A DNA stretch of 64,000 bases from an uncultured Sphingomonadaceae bacterium (GCA_947497455.1 CANMGU010000001.1:1827386-1891385), one strand, 5' to 3'; numbered from the stretch's first letter, positions 38,105-48,383 are shown. The notes: generated by a model from the sequence alone, not told the origin. Program-made: numbers and translations.

Positions 38105-38890
38105 TCACTGCGCCGTCCACCCGCCATCAATGGAGAGGTTCGCGCCAGTAATCGCGCTGGCTTCATCCTTGCACAAGAAAACCGCGAGCGCGGCAATCTG
38201 ATCGATCTGGACAAATTTCTTTGTCGGTTGTCCGGCCAGAAGCACATCATTCATAACCTGTTCGCGGGTCATATTCCGCGCTTTCATGGTATCGGGGATT
38301 TGGTTTTCCACCAGCGGTGTCCATGCATAGCCAGGCGATATTGTGTTCACCGTAATCCCCTGTTGCGCGACTTCAAGCGCAACTGTCTTCGAAAATCCGG
38401 CAATCGCATGTTTGGCGGCATTATAGGCAGACTTGTAGGGGCTAGCGACCTTACTGTGCATGGATCCGGTGTTGATGATCCGCCCCCAACCCCGCTGCTT
38501 CATACCGGGCAGAACGGCTTTGGTGGTGTGGAAAGCGCTGTTGCAGATAATGTCCATGATCGCGTTCCACTTGTCCTCGGGAAACTCGTCGACTGGGGCA
38601 ACATGTTGAATTCCCGCATTGTTAACGAGAATATCAACTTCTGCCAACTGCTCAGCACAGTCTGTGGCCATTTGTCGAATTTCATCGGGTTTGGTCATGT
38701 CAGCTTTGCTATAGGCGGCCTTCGCTCCGCTCAGCTTTTCCAGCTCCTGCCTCAGCGATTCAATTTCACCCTCATCGCCAAAGCCATTGATCATAACGGC
38801 CGCGCCCTCAGCGGCCAGTGCTTTTGCATAGCCACCGCCAATGCCAGAGGTCGACCCGGTCACAAGAGCGGTTTTACCCTTCAGAAACAT
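38105..38890 (-). CDS. bdhA: D-3-hydroxybutyrate dehydrogenase
   Basis: The 261-residue short-chain dehydrogenase interconverts 3-hydroxybutyrate and acetoacetate with NAD, the step after polyhydroxybutyrate breakdown. TGSTSGIGGGYA is the cofactor site, NNAGIQHVAPVDEFPEDKWN is highly characteristic of this enzyme, YNAAKH carries the catalytic Tyr and Lys, and ITVNTISPGYAWTPLVENQI is the family C-terminal signature. The usual Asn-Ile-Ala-Ser strand reads NTGSMHSK here, which keeps a serine in the catalytic position. It is divergent from the zinc peptidase gene. Confidence 0.9.
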   Translation of the reverse strand: MFLKGKTALVTGSTSGIGGGYAKALAAEGAAVMINGFGDEGEIESLRQELEKLSGAKAAYSKADMTKPDEIRQMATDCAEQLAEVDILVNNAGIQHVAPVDEFPEDKWNAIMDIICNSAFHTTKAVLPGMKQRGWGRIINTGSMHSKVASPYKSAYNAAKHAIAGFSKTVALEVAQQGITVNTISPGYAWTPLVENQIPDTMKARNMTREQVMNDVLLAGQPTKKFVQIDQIAALAVFLCKDEASAITGANLSIDGGWTAQ

Positions 38891-39017
38891 GCATTTTCTC
38901 CTTTCGGTAACCTTAAAACAGTCCGGAATGACTGCAACGGTTTTGTGTAAAAGAAATGCTGGATGCTTGCGCTTTTCTTCATTTCAGGCGAATTGGGTTC
39001 CAATAGGAGATGAAGCC

Positions 39018-39929
39018 ATGCGTTTAGATGATCTGGATCCCAGCAAAAATGCCCGCGACCACGGACGTGGAGGTGGCCGCAGAGGATTTGGCGGCGGTGG
39101 TGGCGGAGGAGGCGGGCTTGGCCTGCTCCTCAGTTTTCTGCCCATGTTGCTCGGCCGCAAAATGGGTTGCGGTACAATCCTGCTCATTGGCGGCGCGGCT
39201 CTGGCCTTCATGTATTTTGGTGGCGGTGCGGGAATGTTGACGGGCGCTGGGACACAGGCTGGCGATTCCGGTAACGCGGTTGCTTATGATACTCAGGAAG
39301 AACGTTTTGCCGGTCAGGTTCTTGCTTCCACCGAACAGACATGGTCAAAACTGTTCCAGGCCAACGGATCGCGCTATCAACCGACAACAATCAATTTCTA
39401 CCAAGGCGGGGTCAGCTCCAATGGCTGTGGTTCGGCCAGTTCTGCCGCAGGGCCATTTTATTGTCCGGCCGATCAGGGCATTTATCTCGACACATCCTTT
39501 TTCAATGAACTGGAAACCAAAATGGGTGCGCGTGGAGATTTTGCCAAGGCCTATGTCATTGCGCATGAGGTCGGTCACCACATCCAGACCTTAAGCGGCG
39601 TTTCCAGTCAGGTTCGTCAAGCACAGAGCCGCGCTAGCAAGGCAGAAGGCAATGCTCTGCAAGTACGGATGGAACTACAGGCGGATTGCTATGCCGGTGT
39701 ATGGGCTGCACAAAACGCAAATCGCATGGAACCCGGTGATGTCGAGGAAGGTCTGACGGCCGCTCATGCTATTGGTGATGATACTTTGATGCGCGGCGCC
39801 GGACGGCGACCGGTGGAAAGCATGTTTACCCATGGTAGCTCCGAACAGCGGATGGCTTGGCTGAAAAAAGGTATGCAAACCGGCGATCCGGCCGCGTGCG
39901 ATACTTTTGCACGCGGCGCGGTTCGTTAG
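39018..39929 (+). CDS. Neutral zinc metallopeptidase, YpfJ family
   Basis: The protein is about 303 residues from the ATG at 39018, which has AGGAGA at 39005-39010. After a short basic and Gly-rich segment (GGRRGFGGGGGGGGG) there is one membrane helix (CGTILLIGGAALAFMYF). The catalytic domain contains AYVIAHEVGHHIQTLSG (HExxHH-type zinc site) and ELQADCYAGVWA with the third ligand region. This layout is that of the bacterial neutral zinc peptidase family, whose substrates are unknown. The Gly run is encoded by repeated GGCGGN codons. It is convergent with creD. Confidence 0.9.
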   Translation: MRLDDLDPSKNARDHGRGGGRRGFGGGGGGGGGLGLLLSFLPMLLGRKMGCGTILLIGGAALAFMYFGGGAGMLTGAGTQAGDSGNAVAYDTQEERFAGQVLASTEQTWSKLFQANGSRYQPTTINFYQGGVSSNGCGSASSAAGPFYCPADQGIYLDTSFFNELETKMGARGDFAKAYVIAHEVGHHIQTLSGVSSQVRQAQSRASKAEGNALQVRMELQADCYAGVWAAQNANRMEPGDVEEGLTAAHAIGDDTLMRGAGRRPVESMFTHGSSEQRMAWLKKGMQTGDPAACDTFARGAVR

Positions 39930-39938
39930 CCGGTTCGC

Positions 39939-41354
39939 TTAAGCTGCAGATTCTTTCTGCAACGACCGCGACCAGTCCAGCCGCCGGGTGACGAACATCA
40001 CCCCAGCCAGAGCAGCGAAGATCAACAATGATCCGATGAGCAGCGAGTATGCCTCAAGGCTCAGCAGGATATAGATCACTCCGTATAGCGTGGCGAGCAA
40101 GCCGCCGATGATCGAAGCTCTTCGCCAACTGGACAGAACCGATGCCGCATAAGCGGTGATCAATCCAATAGTCGCAAGCGATGCTACGACATAGGCCAGT
40201 GCAAAGCCGATAATTTCGGCAAAGGCGAGCAGCAGGATGAAGAACAACACCAGTGCGACACCGACCAGAATATACTGCACGGAAGAGATACGCACGCCGC
40301 CGATCAGATCGAACAGCAAAAAGGCGACAAAGGTAAATCCGATAAACAGAAAACCATATTTTGTAGCCCGACTGACCTGGTCGTAAAGATCGACCGGCTG
40401 AATCAAATTCACCGTTACACTGGAGGAGTCACCAACCCCACCACCATCATAGGAACTAAAGGGCCTATCGCTACTTTGCGGATAGATTTGTTGCCCGGGC
40501 TGCGTCGAGGTCAACGAACTTCCCAGTGCCAGATTGGAAATACCATATTTCGCTGTAAAGCCGGTTTCCGTGACTTCATTATCAGGGAGAAAGCCGCCAG
40601 TGAAACTGGGATGTGGCCATTTTGAGGTGACGGACCAATTGGTTTGACCCGCATCAGGCACCATGGTCAGACTTTCTGTTCCGCGGAACTTAACGTCAAA
40701 TTTGACGGCGATTTCGCCGTCTTCCAGTGCGGTTGCATCCAGCCATGAGAAAAAGCCGGTATTGCCGGTTTCACCCAATCCTTTACCCGGCTGCAGAACC
40801 AGAGACTGGTCATCCACGGTTAGCTTGTTATCTGCCGATAGCCCTCTCGCATCCGACAATCCAAAACGGATCTCTGCCCGGGCAAAGTCAATATCCGCTT
40901 TATCAATTCCGGACCGATCAAAATCTTCTGGCAGTTTGAAAGACGCTGAACCCGTCACATTGGTATTGTAAATCACCACCTCATAGATGGAGCGACTTTT
41001 GACTTCTGTCCGGATATCACTGTCGAAGGACATGACTTCCGGCGAGACATAAAGCTCTCTTGTCACAACATTGGTGCGCGTCACCGTTTTGCCGTCCTGC
41101 TCCACCGATTCCTGCACTTTCGCTTTGTAAGGCAGTACGATTTTGGGCCCGGCAAAAACCTGCTTGCCACCCCAACCGGTGACGATGGACTGTTCAGCCT
41201 GATCACTCTGATTTTGCCGATCATATATCAGCAACCAACTCGCGAACAGCGGGATTGCCAGCAAAAAACCCGTCAGCAACACCAACAGAAACTTGGCACC
41301 TGGCGATCGCTCCAGTCGTTGCGGCTGTTGAATGTCTTCCTCGGTTTCAGTCAT
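39939..41354 (-). CDS. creD: Cell envelope integrity protein CreD (inner membrane)
   Basis: The protein is about 471 residues from the ATG at 41354, with GAGGGAAAA upstream. One N-terminal helix (FLLVLLTGFLLAIPLF) is followed by a large periplasmic region (about 55-310) and then six closely spaced helices at the C-terminus. RATKYGFLFIGFTFVAFLLFDL and SVQYILVGVALVLFFILLLAFAE are typical CreD stretches. In E. coli CreD belongs to the CreBC regulon and affects envelope stress and colicin tolerance. No creBC genes are present in this window. Confidence 0.88.
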   Translation of the reverse strand: MTETEEDIQQPQRLERSPGAKFLLVLLTGFLLAIPLFASWLLIYDRQNQSDQAEQSIVTGWGGKQVFAGPKIVLPYKAKVQESVEQDGKTVTRTNVVTRELYVSPEVMSFDSDIRTEVKSRSIYEVVIYNTNVTGSASFKLPEDFDRSGIDKADIDFARAEIRFGLSDARGLSADNKLTVDDQSLVLQPGKGLGETGNTGFFSWLDATALEDGEIAVKFDVKFRGTESLTMVPDAGQTNWSVTSKWPHPSFTGGFLPDNEVTETGFTAKYGISNLALGSSLTSTQPGQQIYPQSSDRPFSSYDGGGVGDSSSVTVNLIQPVDLYDQVSRATKYGFLFIGFTFVAFLLFDLIGGVRISSVQYILVGVALVLFFILLLAFAEIIGFALAYVVASLATIGLITAYAASVLSSWRRASIIGGLLATLYGVIYILLSLEAYSLLIGSLLIFAALAGVMFVTRRLDWSRSLQKESAA

Positions 41355-41470
41355 ATTCAATTTTCCCTCTAAATCCCTGTATTTGCTGGACCGTGGCTCT
41401 TGCAAGCCGTGGCCATTGCTCTAATCATAAACCCCAAGCTCTTCCATCAGAGCGACGAATCGAGGCTTAC

Positions 41471-42634
41471 GTGCGACGAATTACCACAATTGCGGATTGC
41501 CATAACGTGAACGACTTCCGTTCTTTGGCCAAAAAGCATCTACCTTTTCCAATATTCGATTATATTGACGGCGCGGCTGACGATGAGGTCACCCGGCGGC
41601 GCAATACCGAAGCCTATGAAGCGTGCGACCTTGTACCCAATGTCCTTGCCGGGGTCGAGGATATCGACATGACTATTTCGGTCATGGGTCAAAAACTCGC
41701 AATGCCGCTGTTCCTGTCTCCCACTGCCCTGCAGCGACTTTTTCATTGGCAGGGCGAACGCGGTGTAGCGAGAGCGGCCGAAAAGTTCGGAACTTTTTTC
41801 GGGATATCCTCTCTGGCCACGGTTAGCATCGAAGAGATCGGCGAAAGCATCGGCACGCCAAAAATGTTCCAGCTTTACGTCCACAAGGACAAAGGGCTTA
41901 ACAAGTCTATGATCGAGCGCTGCAAGGCAGCAAAGTTTGATGCGATTACGCTGACCGTCGACACAATTGTCGGTGGCAATCGTGAACGCTGCCTGCGTTC
42001 TGGATTTACCAGCCCACCCAAGATCACGCCCGCCAGTTTCCTAAGCTATGCGACCAAACCAGCCTGGGCGCTCAACTATATGCTGCGCGAGACTTTCGAA
42101 TTGTCCAACCTCAAGGATCATGTGGCTGAGGGTACCAATGTCGCCCTGTCAGTGGCGGAATATTTCTCAACCATGCTTGATCAGTCGCTGGACTGGGCGA
42201 TGGCCGAAGATATCCGCAAGGATTGGGGCGGCGAATTTTGTCTGAAGGGAATCATGTCGGTCGAGGATGCCAAGCGTGCTGTCGATATCGGTGCAACCGC
42301 CATCATGGTCTCCAATCATGGCGGCCGGCAACTGGATGGTTCGCGCGCTCCGTTTGATCAGCTCGCCGAAATTTGCGACGCGGTAGGTGATAAGATTGAT
42401 GTCATTTGCGATGGCGGCATCACCCGAGGCAGTCATGTCCTAAAGGCCCTTAGCGTCGGTGCCAAAGCCTGCTCCGGAGGTCGGCTGTATCTCTATGCTC
42501 TGGCTGCCGCTGGACAGGCAGGGGTTGAACGAAGCCTCAGCTTGTTGCAAGCTGAGATCGCACGGGACATGAAACTGATGGGTGTGACATCCGTTGACCA
42601 GTTGAACCGTGACAATTTGCGGTACCGGACTTGA
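41471..42634 (+). CDS. lldD: FMN-dependent L-lactate dehydrogenase / alpha-hydroxyacid oxidase
   Basis: The protein is about 387 residues. The GTG at 41471 is chosen because it is preceded by GAGG at five bases and fits the family N-terminus (NDFRSLAKKHLPFPIFDYIDGAADDE); longer in-frame starts run into the creD promoter. FMN and active-site motifs include AMPLFLSPTALQRL, LTVDT, GIMSVEDAKRAVDIGATAIMVSNHGGRQLDG (catalytic His and Arg) and CDGGITRGSHVLKAL. It oxidises L-lactate or a similar 2-hydroxyacid to the 2-oxoacid, probably feeding the respiratory chain. The gene following is a small secreted protein. Confidence 0.88.
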   Translation: MRRITTIADCHNVNDFRSLAKKHLPFPIFDYIDGAADDEVTRRRNTEAYEACDLVPNVLAGVEDIDMTISVMGQKLAMPLFLSPTALQRLFHWQGERGVARAAEKFGTFFGISSLATVSIEEIGESIGTPKMFQLYVHKDKGLNKSMIERCKAAKFDAITLTVDTIVGGNRERCLRSGFTSPPKITPASFLSYATKPAWALNYMLRETFELSNLKDHVAEGTNVALSVAEYFSTMLDQSLDWAMAEDIRKDWGGEFCLKGIMSVEDAKRAVDIGATAIMVSNHGGRQLDGSRAPFDQLAEICDAVGDKIDVICDGGITRGSHVLKALSVGAKACSGGRLYLYALAAAGQAGVERSLSLLQAEIARDMKLMGVTSVDQLNRDNLRYRT

Positions 42635-42651
42635 ACAGGAACAGGGAATTG

Positions 42652-43164
42652 ATGATGCGAAACTTCATAAAATTGGCAATTGGTTCGTCGGCAGCAGCGC
42701 TCCTCCTTACTGCGCCAGCTCAGGCGCAAAAGGCCGATCCTGATCAGTCAGCGAAAGAACATGCAGAGGATGCAGCCACCACACCAGCCAAAGATGTTGG
42801 TCTGAAAAAGACCAAAATTCCCGCAAAGCTTATCGCCATTCAAGATGCCCCCTATTCGCTTGACGGTCTGCGTCGTTGTGCAGCGATCATCAAGGAGGTC
42901 AAGGAACTAAATGCCGTACTGGCCGCCGATGTAAATGAAGAAGTCGACAAGTCCAGAGCTGAAAAACGCGAGGAAACTGCCGGCCGGGTCGGCGGCGGGC
43001 TTCTGGGTGGGCTAATTCCGTTTCGCGGTGTCGTACGCGAGATATCTGGCGCGGCAGGCGATGAACGCAAGTATAATGCAGCGGTTTATGCGGGTGTCGT
43101 CCGGCGCGGATTCCTGAAAGGCGTTGGCCGGGAGCGCGGCTGCAAAGCCCCTGCCCGTCCATAA
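42652..43164 (+). CDS. Secreted hypothetical protein with glycine-rich hairpin
   Basis: The protein is about 170 residues; two ATG codons at 42652 and 42655 follow CAGGGA. A signal peptide ends at TAPAQAQ. Residues about 60-100 form a helical region around one cysteine (LRRCAAIIKEVKELN). A short Gly-rich segment (GRVGGGLLGGLIPFRGVVREISGA) could insert into membrane, and a second cysteine lies near the end (RERGCKAP). No family is recognised, although similar small secreted proteins with a glycine hairpin are common in sphingomonads. Confidence 0.65.
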   Translation: MMRNFIKLAIGSSAAALLLTAPAQAQKADPDQSAKEHAEDAATTPAKDVGLKKTKIPAKLIAIQDAPYSLDGLRRCAAIIKEVKELNAVLAADVNEEVDKSRAEKREETAGRVGGGLLGGLIPFRGVVREISGAAGDERKYNAAVYAGVVRRGFLKGVGRERGCKAPARP

Positions 43165-43222
43165 GCTAACCTAACCAGAGCAAATAGCCGGTTTGGAGAA
43201 TGGCAACTCTTGGGCCGGTCGC

Positions 43223-44038
43223 TTAGCGCGCGCGCACAATCCAGATACCTCCGGGTAACGCGACCCGACCGCCGTCGTCATGAGGGGCAAGCGCATCCTT
43301 CAAGGCATCCAAAAGCCGGGACCGCAGTTGATCGTCAACTTCTCCCAAGGCCCTTGAGGCCGGGCCGATTTGGGATGAAAAGTAAACCGCGTCGTCAACA
43401 CCGCCTGTTTGCGACAGGCATATTTCGACCGCGTGCGATGTCATTGAGACATCATCAAAACCCGCTTCGGTCAATATGCCTTTCAGCCGCGCGTCATCCG
43501 CAAAGGCGAAAGGACCAGGCGCATGCGGATCCGTGTCCGGCGCTTCGGGCAATAGTGGTTTGATCGCCGCCATCGGAACCATCACCCACAAATTCACCTT
43601 CGGGCTCTGCCAGCACGCAAAGACCATCCTGCCGCTAGGTTTCAGATTGGCTTTGATATTGGTGAAGGCCGCAACCGGGTCTTCGAAAAACATCACACCA
43701 AAGCGTGACATGATCAGGTCAAAACCTTCATCAGACCTATATTCGGCGGCATCAGTCAGCAAAAGCGTTCCACGCCCATTTGCCCGTGTCCGTGCCAGTT
43801 CCAGCATCGGTTCAGACACATCTACACCCGTGACATCAGCGCCAGCGTCCATCGCAATTAACGACGTCTCACCAGTACCACAACCAATGTCCAAAACACG
43901 CTCGCCCGGCGCTATTGCAGCAGCATCGATCAATAGGGATGTGACCGGCGCCAACAAGGCGTCCATGACGTCCTGCTGTTCGGTCCATTTCACGCCGGCA
44001 TTGTCATTCCAATATTCGATCTGTTCTTCATTGGACAT
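43223..44038 (-). CDS. Class I SAM-dependent methyltransferase
   Basis: The 271-residue protein has the class I methyltransferase motifs VLDIGCGTGETSLIA (motif I, SAM binding, about residue 47), VTGVDVSEPMLELAR and FDLIMSRFGVMFFEDP (motif IV region), and it resembles the UbiE/SmtA-like small-molecule branch (N-terminal IEYWNDNAGVKWTEQQD). The substrate is unknown. It lies 72 bases downstream of sdhA on the same strand, where sdhB would usually be expected. Confidence 0.85.
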   Translation of the reverse strand: MSNEEQIEYWNDNAGVKWTEQQDVMDALLAPVTSLLIDAAAIAPGERVLDIGCGTGETSLIAMDAGADVTGVDVSEPMLELARTRANGRGTLLLTDAAEYRSDEGFDLIMSRFGVMFFEDPVAAFTNIKANLKPSGRMVFACWQSPKVNLWVMVPMAAIKPLLPEAPDTDPHAPGPFAFADDARLKGILTEAGFDDVSMTSHAVEICLSQTGGVDDAVYFSSQIGPASRALGEVDDQLRSRLLDALKDALAPHDDGGRVALPGGIWIVRAR

Positions 44039-44110
44039 GGCAGGCGCAAAACTCCGTTGAGGCAGATGAAGGCGGCGACTAGTGCATCAGGATGTAGCGA
44101 AGGCAGCCAA

Positions 44111-45943
44111 TCAATAGACCCGCTTCTTCGGCTTCACATATTCCGCTTCGTCGGTCAGTGTAAAGTCATGGACGGGGCGATAGCCGATATCGACTTTGCC
44201 GGTGCCGCGCGCCTTGTCAGGGCCGCCCCAGCCGTCAAATGTCGCAACCGTGTGCTTCATCCATTCCTTGTCATTCCGATCTTCGTAATCTTCCTGCATA
44301 TGGGCACCGCGGCTTTCCTTGCGGTTAGCAGCACTTTCCATTGTCACAACCGCCTGAGCCATCAGGTTATCGAGCTCCAGCGTTTCGATGAGATCGGTAT
44401 TCCAGATCAGCGAGCGGTCAGTGACGCTGACATCGCTCAGTTTGTTGTTCACCGCCCGCATGGCCGTCACGCCTTCGGCCAGCAATTCGTCATCGCGGAA
44501 CACAGCACAGTTTTTCTGCATTGTTTTCTGCATTTCCGTGCGCAGAGCAGCGGTTGTTGTGCCGCCTTTCGCATAACGGAAATGGTCTAGACGGGACAGG
44601 GACAGATCAGTTGAATCTTTAGGCAAAGGTTTGTGCGATTCACCCGGCTTCAGCTTCTCTTTGAGACGCAGGCCGGTTGCGCGGCCAAAGACCACGAGAT
44701 CGATTAATGAGTTGGAGCCCAAGCGGTTTGCACCATGCACGGACACACAGGCGGCTTCACCGACAGAATAAAGCCCCGGGACCACAGCATCGGGATCATC
44801 CTTGGTTGGATTCACCACTTCGCCATGATAGTTACAGGGTATACCGCCCATATTATAATGGACCGTCGGCACCACCGGTAGCGCCTGACGGGTCAGATCA
44901 ACGCCCGCAAAAATCTTGCCGGTTTCGGTGATTCCGGGCAGTCGCTCAGCCAATACATTGGGGTCGATATGGTCGAGGTGGAGATAAATATGATCCTTCT
45001 CTGGCCCAACACCACGGCCTTCGCGAATTTCGGTTGCCATACAGCGCGATACCACGTCGCGAGACGCGAGATCTTTTGCGCTTGGCGCATAGCGTTCCAT
45101 GAAACGTTCGCCTTCGGAGTTGGTCAGATAACCGCCCTCCCCGCGTGCGCCTTCGGTAATCAGCACGCCCGCACCGTAAATGCCGGTGGGGTGGAACTGA
45201 ACAAATTCCATATCCTGCAAAGGCAGGCCAGCGCGCAATACCATGCCGCCGCCGTCACCAGTACAAGCATGGGCAGAGGTTGCACTATAGTAGCAGCGGC
45301 CAGAGCCGCCGGTTGCGAGGACAACCGCATGTGCGCGGAAGCGATGGATAGAACCGTCTTCCAGGCAAATGGCAATTACGCCGCGGCACTCACCGTCTTC
45401 CATGATCAGATCGATGGCAAAATATTCGATAAAGAAGTCCGCATCATATTTCAGGCTCTGCTGATAGAGCGCGTGAAGCATCGCATGACCGGTTCTGTCT
45501 GCCGCTGCACAGGTACGCTGTACCGGTGGGCCATCGCCCATATTCTGCATATGACCGCCAAAGGGACGTTGGTAGATGGTGCCATCTTCGTTGCGTGAGA
45601 ACGGCACACCCGCATGTTCCAGCTCATAAACGGCTTGCGGCGCTTCGCGGACAAGATATTCGATCGCGTCCTGGTCACCCAGCCAATCAGAACCTTTGAC
45701 CGTGTCATACATATGCCAGGACCAATGATCCGGCGTATTGTTGCCCAGGGAAGCGGCAATACCGCCTTGGGCAGCAACAGTGTGCGAACGGGTTGGGAAA
45801 ACTTTGGTGATACAAGCGGTTTTCAAGCCAGCTTCGGCAGAACCCATGGTGGCCCGCAAACCGGATCCGCCGGCTCCCACGACGACCGTGTCGAACGTGT
45901 GATCGATAATCTTGTAAGCGGGTTTTGAATCTGTGTCAGTCAT
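44111..45943 (-). CDS. sdhA: Succinate dehydrogenase flavoprotein subunit
   Basis: The 610-residue subunit oxidises succinate to fumarate in the TCA cycle as part of respiratory complex [22 protein letters not shown] binds [20 protein letters not shown] includes the histidine that attaches FAD covalently, and later motifs ([56 protein letters not shown]) form the substrate site. Length is slightly above the E. coli protein. Its start overlaps the sdhD stop by one base. The iron-sulfur subunit gene does not follow within the window. Confidence 0.96.
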   Translation of the reverse strand: MTDTDSKPAYKIIDHTFDTVVVGAGGSGLRATMGSAEAGLKTACITKVFPTRSHTVAAQGGIAASLGNNTPDHWSWHMYDTVKGSDWLGDQDAIEYLVREAPQAVYELEHAGVPFSRNEDGTIYQRPFGGHMQNMGDGPPVQRTCAAADRTGHAMLHALYQQSLKYDADFFIEYFAIDLIMEDGECRGVIAICLEDGSIHRFRAHAVVLATGGSGRCYYSATSAHACTGDGGGMVLRAGLPLQDMEFVQFHPTGIYGAGVLITEGARGEGGYLTNSEGERFMERYAPSAKDLASRDVVSRCMATEIREGRGVGPEKDHIYLHLDHIDPNVLAERLPGITETGKIFAGVDLTRQALPVVPTVHYNMGGIPCNYHGEVVNPTKDDPDAVVPGLYSVGEAACVSVHGANRLGSNSLIDLVVFGRATGLRLKEKLKPGESHKPLPKDSTDLSLSRLDHFRYAKGGTTTAALRTEMQKTMQKNCAVFRDDELLAEGVTAMRAVNNKLSDVSVTDRSLIWNTDLIETLELDNLMAQAVVTMESAANRKESRGAHMQEDYEDRNDKEWMKHTVATFDGWGGPDKARGTGKVDIGYRPVHDFTLTDEAEYVKPKKRVY

Positions 45944-46332
45944 TAAGCGACCACTCCGGTAAAGGCGACCTTGGCGACAGCGAAAATTCCTAGCGCTGCA
46001 CCGCCAATGGCGAAAAAGTTAAGCAAGATGATGAGGCCGAATTTCATGCCATGATCAGGAACATAATCCTCGATCAATACCTGCAGGCCAAGGCGCAAGT
46101 GCCAGAAGATGCTGACCAGCATCAACATCATTGGAACTGCAACCAGTGGTGAGGACAGCCAGCCGATCAGCAGCTCATGCTCGTAATTGGGCAATCTCAA
46201 CAACGAGATCAGCAGCCACCCGATCAGCGCCAGATTGCCGACGGCGGTAACCCGCTGAATGATCCAGTGATGAGCGCCTTCCTGAGCGGAGCCAAGACCG
46301 CGAACCTTACCAATATTTGATCCTGATCCCAT
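45943..46332 (-). CDS. sdhD: Succinate dehydrogenase membrane anchor subunit
   Basis: The product is about 129 residues from the ATG at 46332, four bases after the sdhC stop (a TTG at 46344 is less likely). Three membrane helices are visible, with [20 protein letters not shown] at the N-terminus and [19 protein letters not shown], which contains the heme-side His. It anchors complex II in the inner membrane with SdhC and forms part of the ubiquinone site. Confidence 0.9.
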   Translation of the reverse strand: MGSGSNIGKVRGLGSAQEGAHHWIIQRVTAVGNLALIGWLLISLLRLPNYEHELLIGWLSSPLVAVPMMLMLVSIFWHLRLGLQVLIEDYVPDHGMKFGLIILLNFFAIGGAALGIFAVAKVAFTGVVA

Positions 46333-46336
46333 CGTC

Positions 46337-46753
46337 TTATCCAATCAACTTTGAAGAGATGAATGCCCAGAGCCCCGCAGTCGAAAGCAATGCCAGCACG
46401 GGCACCACTGCCGACCAAAGCTTGTTGGTCTGAAGTTCATAACCTGCGCCTGCATCAAGCACGAAATGGCGAAGGCCAGAATATGTATGTTCGAACAGGG
46501 CAAAGGTCATGCCGATCATGACTATGAAACCGGGGATGGTTGTCATGATATCAACGAAAAACGCATAGGCCTCTGGTCCAGCAGAAATGCTGTATAGCCA
46601 CCATACCAATATTGGCGCACCCAGAAGCGCAAGTGCATCACCGGTGGCTCGGTGCAGGATGGAGACCAGCATGTGCGGGCCCCATTTATATATTCCCAAA
46701 TGCGGCGATAATGGCCGGTTCGTTGGCTTAACCAATTTTTGTCCCCTGATCAC
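46337..46753 (-). CDS. sdhC: Succinate dehydrogenase cytochrome b556 subunit
   Basis: The product is about 138 residues if it starts at the GTG at 46753, which is preceded by a GGGG run; the upstream ATG at 46822 would add 23 residues not seen in the family. RPLSPHLGIYKWG and SILHRATGDALALL are classic SdhC motifs, and FEHTYSGLRHFVLDAG contains the heme-ligand His. Three membrane helices are present. It is the first gene of sdhCDA and is divergent from the SDR gene. Confidence 0.9.
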   Translation of the reverse strand: MIRGQKLVKPTNRPLSPHLGIYKWGPHMLVSILHRATGDALALLGAPILVWWLYSISAGPEAYAFFVDIMTTIPGFIVMIGMTFALFEHTYSGLRHFVLDAGAGYELQTNKLWSAVVPVLALLSTAGLWAFISSKLIG

Positions 46754-46975
46754 GGACCCCGGATCTTGTTCGGAGTCTTTGTAAACGAACCAGTGCTTTA
46801 GCGAAAACACGGCATCATGCAAACAGGATAGCAGGGTTTTTATAGCTTATCCGTCGGGTTTTTAGATGCAAATTGCTGCCCGATAGCTGTAAATCACAAA
46901 AGTGCTGTCAAATTTATCAGGCTTTTGACATCTCTTGTTGGACCTTTGGTGATCCTCACCCTATTCGTGCGCAAT

Positions 46976-47695
46976 ATGACAGATGCAAAAACACATATTT
47001 TGGTAACCGGTGCCAGCCGCGGCATCGGTAGGGCAATATTGGACGGTTTTGATCCAGGCAAAACCAAAGCATTGGGGCACAGCACCTCCGGCGAGACCGG
47101 TCTTCTAAAAGCGGATTTTGCAGTTCCAGAAGAGGTCCCGCAACTCTGGCAGGATGCATTGGCAAGGTTGGATGGCCGGATTGATGTCTTGATCAATAAT
47201 GCCGGTATTTTTGATCCGAATCCGATTACCGATAGTGACGCAGACTGGCTAGAAAGCTGGAGCCGGACAATGCAAGTCAACCTCACCGCCTCGGCGCAGC
47301 TTTGCCGGTTGGCGGTGCAGCATTTTCAGGACCGAGGGACCACAGGCCGGATCGTGAATATCGCCAGCCGCGCTGCCTATCGCGGAGACAGTCCCGAACA
47401 TTGGCATTATGCAGCATCCAAAGGCGGGATGGTTGCGATGACCAAGACCATCGCCCGCGCCTATGCCAGCGAAGAGATATTGGCCTTTGCCATCTGCCCC
47501 GGTTTCACGATGACCGGAATGGCGGAAGATTATCTGGAAAGCCGCGGCGGCGACAAACTGCTCAAGGATATTCCACTGGGTCGTGTCGCTCAGCCAGAAG
47601 AAATTGCTTCCATGGCCAAATATTGCGCCCTCGACGCACCTCCGTCCATGACCGGCGCGGTGCTTGATGCCAATGGTGCGAGCTTTGTCCGGTGA
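46976..47695 (+). CDS. Short-chain dehydrogenase/reductase
   Basis: The protein is about 239 residues from the ATG at 46976. ILVTGASRGIGRAILD binds NAD(P), VLINNAGIFDPN supports the fold, IVNIASRAAYRGDSPEHWHYAASKGG carries the catalytic Ser, Tyr and Lys, and ICPGFTMTGMAEDYLE follows the family pattern. The substrate is unknown. Its stop overlaps the start of the next gene (GTGA), so the two are translationally coupled. Confidence 0.88.
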   Translation: MTDAKTHILVTGASRGIGRAILDGFDPGKTKALGHSTSGETGLLKADFAVPEEVPQLWQDALARLDGRIDVLINNAGIFDPNPITDSDADWLESWSRTMQVNLTASAQLCRLAVQHFQDRGTTGRIVNIASRAAYRGDSPEHWHYAASKGGMVAMTKTIARAYASEEILAFAICPGFTMTGMAEDYLESRGGDKLLKDIPLGRVAQPEEIASMAKYCALDAPPSMTGAVLDANGASFVR

Positions 47696-48363
47696 CACCG
47701 CGCGTTCTTTTAGACACAGCAAATATCCCCAATGACGGGGGTGAGCTTCGGCTCTTCCAACGCGGTCAGGAGTTTTCAATCATGCTGGGCAGCAACGAGC
47801 TGATGAACAGCCGGCTCAGCGGTTCAGAAGAAGCGCTTGCCTCCCTGCCCTGTCAACGTTTGACCGACCGGACCGGCGCACGCATTTTAATTGGCGGTCT
47901 GGGCATGGGTTTTACCCTGAGAGCCGCCCTTCCGTTGCTGGCTGCAGACGCGGAAATTATTGTGGCCGAACTGGTGCCGGCCGTTGTCCAATGGGCACGA
48001 GGACCAATGGCAGGGATATTTGATGGTAGCCTGGACGATCCGCGCGTCACCATCGCAACCGCAGATGTGGCTGATCTAATCTCTCAAAATAGTGAACCTT
48101 ATGACGCGATCCTTCTGGATGTGGACAACGGCCCAGATGGCATCACCCATGCGTCGAACGACAGATTATACACAGCCGCCGGCTTAAAGGCCGCCCAACG
48201 GGCGCTGCGCCCTGGCGGAATACTGGCAGTCTGGTCATCCGCACCGGATGCTAAATTTACCCGGCGACTGGTAAATGTCGGATTTGCAGTTGAAGAAGCT
48301 CCCGTCCGCGCGCGCGGCAAACGCGGGGCACATCATATGATCTGGCTGGCCACGCGGGGTTAA
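47692..48363 (+). CDS. Spermidine synthase-like protein
   Basis: The 223-residue protein with a GTG start has the spermidine synthase (polyamine aminopropyltransferase) fold: ILIGGLGMGFTLRAALPLL binds the nucleotide cosubstrate, IIVAELVPAVVQWARGP follows as in methyltransferases, and DAILLDVDNGPDG is close to the catalytic Asp region. It is shorter than true SpeE enzymes, lacks their typical N-terminal beta domain and ends in GKRGAHHMIWLATRG. It may methylate or aminopropylate an unknown small molecule. Confidence 0.8.
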   Translation: MTPRVLLDTANIPNDGGELRLFQRGQEFSIMLGSNELMNSRLSGSEEALASLPCQRLTDRTGARILIGGLGMGFTLRAALPLLAADAEIIVAELVPAVVQWARGPMAGIFDGSLDDPRVTIATADVADLISQNSEPYDAILLDVDNGPDGITHASNDRLYTAAGLKAAQRALRPGGILAVWSSAPDAKFTRRLVNVGFAVEEAPVRARGKRGAHHMIWLATRG

Positions 48364-48383
48364 TATCCTACTGGTGACCACTT

